Of a DNA stretch of 48,550 nt, positions 41,806-48,550 are shown in pieces. The DNA lies in NCBI GenBank assembly GCA_020621965.1, contig JAHRYV010000014.1, positions 20,849 to 69,398 on the forward strand. The letters are read 5' to 3'. The position numbers were made by a program, and so were the translations under genes. Numbering within the stretch: position 1 is the first letter of the stretch; each line of letters starts with the position of its first letter. The stretch comes from Curvibacter sp. (lineage in GTDB: Bacteria > Pseudomonadota > Gammaproteobacteria > Burkholderiales > Burkholderiaceae_C). Under the pieces are notes generated by a model. That model worked only from the letters and a program-made list of their open reading frames with translations, had not been told where the DNA came from and ran no database searches.

Positions 41806-42921
41806 TCAGGCGAAGACGCCGGCGCTCTCCTGCATGCGGGCCGAGACCTCGCCCAGCTGGTGCAGGCTGTCGCCATACGTCATCTCCAGCTGGGTCAGCT
41901 TCTTGAAATAGTGGCTGACGATGAGCTCGTCGGTCACGCCGATGCCGCCGTGCAACTGCACCGCCTGCTGGCCGACAAAACGCATGGACTGGCCCAGCTG
42001 GACCTTGGCCCTTGCCAGGGCGCGGCGGCGCTCGTCGGCCGGCGCGTTGAGCTTGAGGCTGGCGTAGTAGCTCATGGAGCGGGCCAGTTCCAGCTGCATC
42101 TTCATGTCGGCGGCGCGGTGGCGCAGGGCCTGGAAGCTGGCGATGACCACGCCGAACTGCTTGCGCGTGTTCATGTATTCCAGCGTGGCGGCCAGGGTCT
42201 GGTCCATCACGCCCACGGCCTCGGCGCAGACGGCGGCCAGGCCGATGTCCACCGCGTGCTCCAGCGCGCGCAGGCCGTCGGCCGTGACCCGCTGGGCCGG
42301 GGCATTGCTCATCAACAGGTCGGCGGCGCGGCCGCCATCCTGCATGCCGTAGCCGCGTGTGCTCACGCCCTGGGCGGAACGCTCCACCAGAAACAGGGCC
42401 ATCTTGCCGTCCGTCATCGCCGGGACGAGGAAGGCGTCGGCCTGGTCACCCGCCGGCACCAGGTTCTTGGTGCCGGAGACGGTCCAGCCGCCAGCGGCTT
42501 GTGTGGCCGTGGCCGCGCAGACATCGAGACGGTAGCGGGCCTTGCGCTCCTGCTGGGCCAGCACCACCAGCGCTTCGCCGCTGGCGATCTTCGGCAGCCA
42601 GGCGCCTTTGAGCTCGGCGGGGGCATAACCGGACAGCACCGCGCCGGCAATCAGGCTTTGCGCCAGCGGCTCGATCACGATGCCGCGGCCGAGTTCTTCC
42701 ATCACCACCATACCCTCGATCGGGCCCATGCCCAGACCGCCCTCGTCTTCTGGGATGTAGAGGCCGCACAGGCCCAGTTCGGCCAGTTCGCCCCAGGCCT
42801 CGCGCGAGAAACCGCCCGCGGCCTCGATGCCGCGGCGGCGCTCGAAGCCATAACCCTTTTCCACCCATTTGTGCACGGCGTCGCGCAGTTGCTGCTGGTC
42901 GTCAGTGAAATCGAAATCCAT
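41806..42921 (-). CDS. Acyl-CoA dehydrogenase, small-subunit type (PimD-like)
   Basis: 371 residues. N-terminal helical domain (MDFDFTDDQQQLRDAVHKW), beta domain, and C-terminal domain with TRKQFGVVIASFQALRHRAADM and QLHGGIGVTDELIVSHYFKKL, the FAD-binding region. The canonical catalytic Glu position near the C-terminus is not evident (LTQLEMTYGD), which fits a non-catalytic partner in an alpha2beta2 heterotetramer. With the adjacent larger gene it resembles the PimC/PimD pair acting on pimeloyl- or other unusual acyl-CoA. AGGAG upstream of the ATG is a good ribosome binding site. The gap to the upstream gene is 21 bases, so they form one operon. Confidence 0.9.
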   Translation of the reverse strand: MDFDFTDDQQQLRDAVHKWVEKGYGFERRRGIEAAGGFSREAWGELAELGLCGLYIPEDEGGLGMGPIEGMVVMEELGRGIVIEPLAQSLIAGAVLSGYAPAELKGAWLPKIASGEALVVLAQQERKARYRLDVCAATATQAAGGWTVSGTKNLVPAGDQADAFLVPAMTDGKMALFLVERSAQGVSTRGYGMQDGGRAADLLMSNAPAQRVTADGLRALEHAVDIGLAAVCAEAVGVMDQTLAATLEYMNTRKQFGVVIASFQALRHRAADMKMQLELARSMSYYASLKLNAPADERRRALARAKVQLGQSMRFVGQQAVQLHGGIGVTDELIVSHYFKKLTQLEMTYGDSLHQLGEVSARMQESAGVFA

Positions 42922-42942
42922 GTTGTTCTCCTGTGTGCGCGT

Positions 42943-44115
42943 TCAGCCGAGAATGGTCTGTGCGACGATATTTCGCTGCACCTCGTTCGAACCGCCGTAG
43001 ATGGTGGTCTTGCGCATGTTGAAATAGGTCGAGGCCAGCGGTGCGTTGGCCGCCACGCCACCAGGAAAGTCTCCCTGCCAGCCGGCTTCCATGGCCTCGC
43101 GGATCAGGGGCAGGGCGTAGGGGCCGGCGGCCAGCATCATGAGTTCGGCGTAGCGCTGCTGGATCTCGCTGCCGCGGATCTTGAGCAGGCCGGCGATGTC
43201 CAGCGAGTTCTTGCCCGACTTCTCGGCCGAGAGCACACGCAGCACCAGCATCTCCAGCGCGACCACGTCCACTTCCAGCTTGGCGATCTCGTCGCGGAAA
43301 CGCAGGTCGTCGTAGACGCCTTCCACCTTGGCGATGCGCTTCAAGCGCTCGAGCTCGCGCTTGGCGCGGTTGACGTCGGCGATGTTGGTGCGCTCATGGC
43401 TCAGCAGGTGCTTGGCATAGGTCCAGCCCTTGTTCTCTTCGCCGATCAGGTTCTCGGCCGGCACCTCGACGTTGTCGAAGAGACCTCGTTGACCTCGCAC
43501 TCGCCGTCCAGCAGCGATGGGCCACCGGTGACGCCTTGGATTTCATGTCGATCAGCAGGAAGGAGATGCCGGTCTGCGGCTTGCCTCGTTGCTGGTGCGC
43601 ACAGGCAGAAGATCCACTCGCCGTATTGGCCCAGCGTGGTCCAGGTCTTCTGGCCGTTGACGATGTATTTGTCACCCTTGCGCTCGGCGCGGGTCTTTAC
43701 GCTGGCGAGGTCGAGCCAGGCCCGGTTCGCTGTAGCCCTGGCTCCACCACACTTCGCCGCTGGCGATGCCGGGCAGAAAACGTTTTTGCTGTTCCGGGCT
43801 GCCGAAGGCCATGATGACCGGGGCCACCATCACCGGGCCGAAGGGGATGACACGCGGTGCGCCGGCCAGTGCGCATTCCTCTTCAAACAAGTGCTTCTGC
43901 ACGGCGTTCCAGCCCGGGCCGCCGAACTGCTGGGGCCAGCCCCAACCGAGCCAGCCCTTCTTGCCCAGTATCTTGGCCCAGCGCTGATGATCGTCACGCG
44001 TCAGGTGCAGGGCGTTGTGCACCTTGTGGGATATGTCGGCCGGCAGGTTCGCGCGCACCCAGGCGCGGATCTCCTCGCGGAATTTCTGTTCTTCGGGGGT
44101 GAATGCCAAATCCAT
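42943..44115 (-). pseudogene. Acyl-CoA dehydrogenase, large-subunit type (PimC-like), interrupted by frameshifts
   Basis: The coding signal runs from ATG 44115 (MDLAFTPEEQKFREEIRAW) to the stop at 42943 but is broken between about 43475 and 43725. The N-terminal part is normal up to WWSQGYSEPG (about 43727), and the C-terminal part is normal from FDNVEVPAENLIGEENKGW (about 43478) to EVQRNIVAQTILG. In between, GDKYIVNGQKTWTTLGQYGE and GKPQTGISFLLIDMKSK are each readable but in other frames. At least four one-base losses are visible: near 43711-43721, 43601, 43584 and 43482, with further disturbance near 43520-43535. The end segments share the same phase, so the net change is a multiple of three. 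Intact homologues have about 395 residues. Sequencing or assembly error is as likely as true inactivation. GGAG precedes the ATG. Confidence 0.85.
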
Positions 44116-44195
44116 AACGGTCTCCAAATAGGCCTTCGAGTGATGACGACACGCAGGTCCTCATGTCTAACCGCAGTTTTAGCACGGTCGTTCGC

Positions 44196-44885
44196 CTACG
44201 TCTGTCCAGGTGGCGACATGCCGAGTTCCGCGCACAGTTTCTCGACGGTGGCGCGCAGCTGCACCACCTCCGCTTCGAGTTGGGTCAGGCGTTGTGTCGT
44301 GTTGCCGCCGGCGCCCTCGCCGGTCGGGCGGGCCGCCGCGGTCTGCTGCTCGTCGACGGGGCCGCACAGCAGGTGCGCCCAACGCTGCTCCCGCGTGCCG
44401 GGCGCGCGCGCCAGCTTGACGACCAGCGGACCGCCTTTGTCGGCGGGGCGGTCCTGCAGCTCTTCCAGGAAGCCTTCCACCGACGAGATGTCGGCGAATC
44501 GGTACCAGCGCTCGGTGTTCAGGCGCAGTTCGCCCGCGGTCTGCGGGCCGCGCAGCATCAGCAGCCCCAGCAGCACGGCCGACTGCTCCGGCACGCCCAG
44601 GGCGCGCTGGAAGTTGTGTTCGTAGCGCGTCGTGCGCCCGCCGCTGGCTTCGCGCACCAGGCCGAGCGGCTTGAGTGTGTCCAGCGCGGTGGCCACCTGG
44701 GCCTCGTCGAGCTCCATCAGCGGCTCGCGGCTGGTCTTCTGGTTGCAGCCCAGCAGCAGCGAATTGAGCGTGAGCGGGTAGCTGTCGGGCACGGTGCGGG
44801 CTTTTTCCATCAGGGTGCCGAGCACACGCGCCTCGATGGCGCTGAGCTCGGGTGGGCGGGGTGGGGTGTCGGTGCTCAAGGTCAT
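44196..44885 (-). CDS. YceH family protein (DUF480)
   Basis: 229 residues. [30 protein letters not shown] (pattern: E.RV.G.L.EK....P..YPLTLN) is the YceH signature, followed by two winged-helix modules ([44 protein letters not shown]). The C-terminus ends in a short coiled coil ([19 protein letters not shown]). The function of YceH is unknown; the winged-helix fold suggests nucleic-acid or protein binding. ATG at 44885 is the best start. Its start codon overlaps the candidate -10 of the divergent purN, so the two promoters must interleave. Confidence 0.9.
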   Translation of the reverse strand: MTLSTDTPPRPPELSAIEARVLGTLMEKARTVPDSYPLTLNSLLLGCNQKTSREPLMELDEAQVATALDTLKPLGLVREASGGRTTRYEHNFQRALGVPEQSAVLLGLLMLRGPQTAGELRLNTERWYRFADISSVEGFLEELQDRPADKGGPLVVKLARAPGTREQRWAHLLCGPVDEQQTAAARPTGEGAGGNTTQRLTQLEAEVVQLRATVEKLCAELGMSPPGQT

Positions 44886-44898
44886 AATTCGTGCCGGT

Positions 44899-45480
44899 AT
44901 GAAGAACATCGTCATTTTGATCTCAGGTGGCGGCTCCAACATGGCTGCCATCGTCCAGACCGCCGAGCGCGAGCACTGGCAAGACCGCCACGGCGCCCGC
45001 GTGGCCGCCGTGCTGAGCAACAAGGCGGACGCCAAGGGATTGGTTTTTGCCCGCGAGCGCGGCATCGCCACCGCGGTGCTAGACCACAAGGCCTACGGGT
45101 CGCGGGAGGAATTCGACGCCGCGCTGATGGCCGCCATCGACGCCCACCAGCCGGCGCTGGTGGTGCTGGCCGGTTTCATGCGCATCCTGACGTCGGGTTT
45201 TGTCGAGCATTACGCCGACCGGCTGCTCAACATCCATCCCTCGCTGCTGCCGGCTTTCCCGGGCCTGCACACGCATCGCCGCGCCATCGAGGCCGGCTGC
45301 AAGTTCGCCGGCGCCACCGTGCACCAGGTCACGGCCGAGCTGGACCACGGCCCCATCCTGGCCCAGGCCGTGGTGCCGGTGCTGCCGCAGGACGACGAGC
45401 ACAGCCTGGCGGCCCGCGTGCTGACGCAGGAGCACCAGATCTACCCGCGCGCGATTGTCGAATTGCTACAGAAAATGTAG
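44899..45480 (+). CDS. purN: Phosphoribosylglycinamide formyltransferase PurN
   Basis: 193 residues. SGGGSN (9-14) binds the phosphate of [27 protein letters not shown] and [18 protein letters not shown] hold the catalytic Asn-His-Asp set and folate site. It transfers formyl from 10-formyl-tetrahydrofolate to GAR in purine synthesis. CATAAT at 44883-44888 ends ten bases before the ATG, which predicts a transcript with at most a few leader bases. It converges with the DUF1653 gene; the stops lie two bases apart without a terminator. Confidence 0.96.
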   Translation: MKNIVILISGGGSNMAAIVQTAEREHWQDRHGARVAAVLSNKADAKGLVFARERGIATAVLDHKAYGSREEFDAALMAAIDAHQPALVVLAGFMRILTSGFVEHYADRLLNIHPSLLPAFPGLHTHRRAIEAGCKFAGATVHQVTAELDHGPILAQAVVPVLPQDDEHSLAARVLTQEHQIYPRAIVELLQKM

Positions 45481-45482
45481 CG

Positions 45483-45743
45483 TTACGGCTTTTCTGCCGC
45501 TGGCGCTTGCGCGACCCAGGCAAAACGCGGCTGGCGCACGCCGGCGATCACCACCTCCTCGCCGAACATGGCCGCCGGCCGCACCCACAGGCCGCGCTCG
45601 CCGTACAGCGCGCGGTACAGCGTCATCGGCTCCAGCGTTTCGCTGTGGCGGGCGGTGCCGATGACTTCGTACATCAGCCCCTTGTAGTGGCGGTACAGGC
45701 CGGGCCGGGTTTCGATCAGCGGGGGGAGTTTTTCTTCAGCCAT
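45483..45743 (-). CDS. DUF1653 domain protein
   Basis: 86 residues, nearly the whole domain: RPGLYRHYKGLMYEVIGTARHSETLEPMTLYRALYGERGLWVRP (pattern: G.Y.HYKG..Y.V.G.A.HSET.E....Y..LYG). The family is small, soluble, beta-rich and of unknown function. TAGGAT at 45755-45750 ends exactly six bases before the ATG, and no Shine-Dalgarno sequence is present. It is divergent from the RsmB-like gene, with 37 bases between the starts. Confidence 0.9.
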   Translation of the reverse strand: MAEEKLPPLIETRPGLYRHYKGLMYEVIGTARHSETLEPMTLYRALYGERGLWVRPAAMFGEEVVIAGVRQPRFAWVAQAPAAEKP

Positions 45744-45780
45744 GGGACAATCCTAGGCCAAGTTCAAGGCATCACTAGAT

Positions 45781-47052
45781 ATGCATCCCCAAGCCCTGCT
45801 GGACGTCTGCACCGAGCTCGTCCGGCTCACCCTCAAGTTCGACCACCCGGCCGACGCCATCGTCTCGCGCTTTTTTCGCGAGCACCGCGGCCTGGGTCCG
45901 CGCGAGCGCGCCACCCTGGCCGAGACGGTCTACGCCGTGCTGCGCCAGAAGCTGCTGTTCGAGAAGCTGGCCATGTCGGGCAGCGGCCCGAAGGAGCGGC
46001 GCCTGGCCATCCTGGGTTTCCATGGCCCGCGTGACTTTCTCAAGAGCGCCCTGACCGAGCAGGAAAAACAGTGGATCGACCAGTGCGATCAGGTCAAGCC
46101 GCAGGAACTGCTCGACCTGCACCGCCACAACCTGCCCGAATGGCTGGTGCAGCCGCTCAAAGAGCAGCTGGGTGCCGGTTTCTGGCCGCTGGTCGAAAGC
46201 CTGAACCAGGGCGCTGGCCTGGACCTGCGCGTCAATACCCAGCTCGCCAAGCGCGAGGCCATCCAGAAGGAATTGCAGCAGGCCGGCATCAAGGCCGTGC
46301 CCACGCCGTATTCACCCTGGGGCCTGCGCATCGAGGGCAAGCCGGCGCTCAACAAGCTCGACGCCTTTACCCGCGGCGCCATCGAGGTGCAGGACGAGGG
46401 CTCGCAGCTGCTGGCCCTGCTGCTCGATGCCCACCGCGGAGAGATGGTGGTGGACTTCTGCGCCGGCGCCGGCGGCAAGACCCTGGCCATCGGCGCGGCC
46501 ATGCGCAGCACCGGCCGGCTTTATGCCTTCGACACCTCGGCCCACCGCCTGGAAGCGCTCAAGCCCCGGCTGGCGCGCAGCGGCCTCTCGAATGTGCATC
46601 CGGCGGCCATCGCCCATGAACGCGACGAGCGCATCAAGCGCCTGGCCGGCAAGATCGACCGGGTGCTGGTCGACGCCCCCTGTTCCGGCCTGGGCACGCT
46701 GCGCCGCAATCCGGACCTGAAATGGCGCCAGAGCCTGAAGGCGGTCGAGGAGATGACGGTCAAGCAGGCCGCCATCCTGGCCAGTGCGGCCCGCCTGCTC
46801 AAACCCGGCGGCCGGCTGGTCTACGCCACCTGCAGCGTCCTGCCGCAGGAGAACGAGGCCATTGCCGAGGCCTTTTCCGCCGCCCATCCCGACTTCCAGA
46901 TCCTGGATGCCGGGGAACTGTTGGGCCAGCTGAAAGTCCAAAATGGCAACAAACTGTGCAGCGGCGGCGAGCAAGGTTTGCGTTACCTGCGCCTTTGGCC
47001 CCATTTGCACCAAACAGATGGCTTTTTCGCCGCAATTTGGCAGAAAAAGTAA
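45781..47052 (+). CDS. RsmB/NOP-family RNA m5C methyltransferase
   Basis: 423 residues. The N-terminal NusB-like helical part (about 1-140) and the linker (GLDLRVNTQ, PWGLRIEGKPALNKLDAFTRG) lead to the methyltransferase core: VQDEGSQLLALLL, VVDFCAGAGGKTLAI (SAM site), VDAPCSGLGTLRRNPDLKW (Cys301) and LVYATCSVLPQENE (Cys351). The two cysteines are the release and nucleophile residues of m5C RNA methyltransferases. RsmB makes m5C967 in 16S rRNA; this protein is RsmB-like, but paralogues exist, so I leave the symbol open. Its start lies close to the divergent DUF1653 gene. Confidence 0.91.
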   Translation: MHPQALLDVCTELVRLTLKFDHPADAIVSRFFREHRGLGPRERATLAETVYAVLRQKLLFEKLAMSGSGPKERRLAILGFHGPRDFLKSALTEQEKQWIDQCDQVKPQELLDLHRHNLPEWLVQPLKEQLGAGFWPLVESLNQGAGLDLRVNTQLAKREAIQKELQQAGIKAVPTPYSPWGLRIEGKPALNKLDAFTRGAIEVQDEGSQLLALLLDAHRGEMVVDFCAGAGGKTLAIGAAMRSTGRLYAFDTSAHRLEALKPRLARSGLSNVHPAAIAHERDERIKRLAGKIDRVLVDAPCSGLGTLRRNPDLKWRQSLKAVEEMTVKQAAILASAARLLKPGGRLVYATCSVLPQENEAIAEAFSAAHPDFQILDAGELLGQLKVQNGNKLCSGGEQGLRYLRLWPHLHQTDGFFAAIWQKK

Positions 47053-47147
47053 TCATCTGGCTTGAACTTAGGGTTTCTGCCTAGATCTGGCCTATGGTGG
47101 CCAAAGCAGGGTGGAAGCCTTAAAATCCATGCCATGGGCGCGGCCTC

Positions 47148-47176
47148 TTGATCTTGTATCAGGCTGCGCTTATTTT
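47148..47176 (+). promoter_or_regulatory. Candidate sigma-70 promoter of the desaturase gene
   Basis: TTGATC (47148-47153) and TATTTT (47171-47176) are separated by 17 bases. The region is AT-rich and the predicted leader is about 18 bases, containing the ribosome binding site GAGGGA. Confidence 0.55.
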
Positions 47177-47200
47177 TATTCATATCGTTGAGGGACTTCT

Positions 47201-48415
47201 ATGTTCGTATCTGACTGGGCTGTGCTGAATGCGGCCATTGACTGGCTCGCGCACGGCCTGTGGGACCTGAGCTGGTGGCAGACCGTGCTGGTCGCCCTGG
47301 CCCTGACCCATGTGACCATTGCCAGCGTCACCATCTTCCTGCACCGTCATCAGGCCCACCGCGCCCTGGACCTGCACGCCATTCCCTCGCATTTCTTCCG
47401 CTTCTGGCTCTGGCTGACGACGGGCATGGTGACCAAGGAATGGGCTGCCATCCACCGCAAGCACCACGCCAAGTGCGAACAGGAAGGCGATCCGCACAGC
47501 CCGGTGGTCTTCGGCATCAAGAAGGTGTTTTTCGAAGGTTCCGAGCTCTACCGTGCCGAAGCCAAGAACCAGGAAACCATGGCCCGCTATGGCCACGGCA
47601 CCCCGGACGACTGGATCGAGCGCAATCTCTACACCCGCTATTCCTGGCAGGGTGTGGGCCTGATGTTCATCATCAACCTGGCCCTGTTCGGTGCCGCTGG
47701 TGCCGCCGTGTGGGCCCTGCAGATGGCATGGATCCCGATCACCGCCGCCGGCATCATCAACGGCATCGGCCACTACTGGGGCTACCGCAACTTCGAGGCG
47801 CCCGACGCCAGCACCAACATCTCGCCCTGGGGCATCATCATCGGCGGTGAGGAGTTGCACAACAACCACCACACCTACCCGACCTCGGCCAAGCTGTCGG
47901 TCAAGCCCTACGAATTCGACATCGGCTGGCTTTACATCAGCATCCTGAGCGCGCTGGGTCTGGCCAAGGTCAAGAAGACCGCCCCGAAGCTGGCCTTCGG
48001 CGACATCAAGCCCGTGGCCGACGACAAGACGCTGGAAGCGCTGATCGCCAACCGCTACGAGATCATGGCCGGCTACGCCGCCGGCATGCAGGCCGCCTTC
48101 CAGCAGGAAGTGGCCGCCCTCAAGGCCCGCAGCGCCGACACCGCCGTCATCAAGGCTGCCAGCCGTTGGCTGCACCGCGACGAAGACAAGGTGCCCGCCA
48201 CCGTGGCGCCCGTACTGGCCCAGGCCCGCGCCGCGTCCCCGGTGCTGGACAAGATGGTCACCATGCGCGAAGAACTGCGCCAGCTGTGGCTGAACACCTC
48301 GCTCTCGCGCGAGCAACTGATCGCCAACCTGCAAGCCTGGTGTCACCGTGCCGAGGAGAGTGGTATTGCGGCGCTGCAGGAGTTTTCGATGAAGTTGCGG
48401 GCGGCACGGGCGTAA
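47201..48415 (+). CDS. Acyl-CoA/acyl-lipid delta-9-type desaturase with extra C-terminal domain
   Basis: 404 residues. The three His boxes of membrane desaturases are HRHQAHR (48-54), HRKHH (85-89) and HNNHH (220-224), plus NGIGHYWGYRNF; hydrophobic helices near 25-47, 60-80, 145-170 and 175-195 place it in the inner membrane. It introduces a double bond into saturated acyl chains using oxygen and a di-iron centre, adjusting membrane fluidity. Residues about 270-404 are not part of the desaturase fold: they are helical and end in LQAWCHRAEESGIAALQEF (W380), a pattern that recalls the C-terminal segment of ISL3-type transposases. Longer than the usual 270-310 residues. Own promoter upstream and a strong terminator downstream, so it is monocistronic. 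Confidence 0.93.
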   Translation: MFVSDWAVLNAAIDWLAHGLWDLSWWQTVLVALALTHVTIASVTIFLHRHQAHRALDLHAIPSHFFRFWLWLTTGMVTKEWAAIHRKHHAKCEQEGDPHSPVVFGIKKVFFEGSELYRAEAKNQETMARYGHGTPDDWIERNLYTRYSWQGVGLMFIINLALFGAAGAAVWALQMAWIPITAAGIINGIGHYWGYRNFEAPDASTNISPWGIIIGGEELHNNHHTYPTSAKLSVKPYEFDIGWLYISILSALGLAKVKKTAPKLAFGDIKPVADDKTLEALIANRYEIMAGYAAGMQAAFQQEVAALKARSADTAVIKAASRWLHRDEDKVPATVAPVLAQARAASPVLDKMVTMREELRQLWLNTSLSREQLIANLQAWCHRAEESGIAALQEFSMKLRAARA

Positions 48416-48440
48416 AGCCTTCTTCCCCTTCTTTCTGATG

Positions 48441-48469
48441 AAGCCCGCCTTGTGCGGGCTTTTTTTTTC
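48441..48469 (+). terminator. Rho-independent terminator of the desaturase gene
   Basis: AAGCCCGC/GCGGGCTT (48441-48448 / 48454-48461) with the loop CTTGT, running into a stretch of nine T. It lies 26 bases after the stop codon. Confidence 0.95.
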
Positions 48470-48497
48470 TGGCTTCGGGGTTTGTTTGCGTGGCATT

Positions 48498-48550
48498 GTC
48501 GGGATATGCGCCCGACAGCGCAGTAACTTTCTCTTGCTTGCCCAAGAGAA
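48498..48550. repeat. Left end of a probable dispersed extragenic palindromic repeat
   Basis: GTCGGG/CCCGAC (48498-48503 / 48511-48516) and TTCTCTTG/CAAGAGAA (48529-48536 / 48543-48550) form two consecutive hairpins joined by AGCGCAGTAAC. The motif CGACAGCGCAGTAACTTTCT followed by an AT-rich inverted repeat is one I recall as recurring between genes in Comamonadaceae and related genomes. The element is cut by the window edge. Confidence 0.5.

Overview
The window is a GC-rich, gene-dense bacterial chromosome segment. The gene repertoire and protein sequences suggest a betaproteobacterium of the order Burkholderiales, most likely Comamonadaceae-like. Pointers are the tctBAC transporter with its BUG-type receptor, the ribF-ileS-lspA cluster, the RpfE-type gene coupled to recJ, the HNH protein beside ribF, the paired pimC/pimD-like acyl-CoA dehydrogenases and the acyl-CoA desaturase with an extra C-terminal domain. 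Taxonomy is an inference; no rRNA is present. Nearly all of it reads as core chromosome. I see no integrase, insertion sequence, phage gene or CRISPR array.

Layout. 1-3.8 kb: end of serS, a PrxQ/Bcp-type peroxiredoxin, a degenerate GGDEF protein, a tandem glycine riboswitch in front of a DadA-like D-amino-acid dehydrogenase, an exported glutathione peroxidase and tRNA-Ser(CGA) with a terminator. 3.8-8.3 kb (minus strand): PHP phosphoesterase, EamA transporter, YciO/Sua5-like protein, site-2 protease and trpS. 8.3-14.9 kb: DUF599 membrane protein, an intact diguanylate cyclase, the RpfE-like/recJ pair and lolC-lolD. 14.9-18.9 kb: SHOCT protein, a Met/Gly-repeat Spy/CpxP-like protein, a hemerythrin, a TatD hydrolase, an unusual FxLYD-like protein carrying an FtsH-type transmembrane segment, and a hypoxanthine-type DNA glycosylase. 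19-26.7 kb: spermidine-synthase-like protein, orphan GspE-type ATPase, then tctB-tctA-tctC-ggt. 26.8-33.7 kb: trypsin-like protease with an unassigned C-terminal half, EamA transporter, SDR with degenerate active site, methyltransferase, an orphan pstS behind a four-repeat Pho box, and another EamA transporter. 33.8-41.7 kb: quinone oxidoreductase, UbiB-type kinase, the ribF-ileS-lspA operon and an HNH protein. 41.8-48.5 kb: two acyl-CoA dehydrogenases (one broken by several small indels), YceH, purN, DUF1653, an RsmB/NOP-type methyltransferase, and the desaturase followed by a strong terminator and the start of what looks like a dispersed extragenic repeat.

How genes work together. ribF makes FMN/FAD, which the dehydrogenases here use; lspA and lolCD belong to lipoprotein maturation and sorting; the Pho box ties pstS to phosphate starvation; the riboswitch ties dadA to glycine; tctBAC may supply a substrate to the gamma-glutamyltransferase next to it.

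The most interesting signals are: (1) a recurring start architecture in which a -10-like hexamer ends about 6 nt before the start codon with no Shine-Dalgarno sequence, which predicts leaderless mRNAs for many genes; (2) a small lipoprotein-like membrane protein that carries a near copy of the second transmembrane helix of FtsH; (3) the glycine riboswitch/dadA pairing; (4) a 250-bp cluster of one-base indels in an otherwise conserved dehydrogenase gene.
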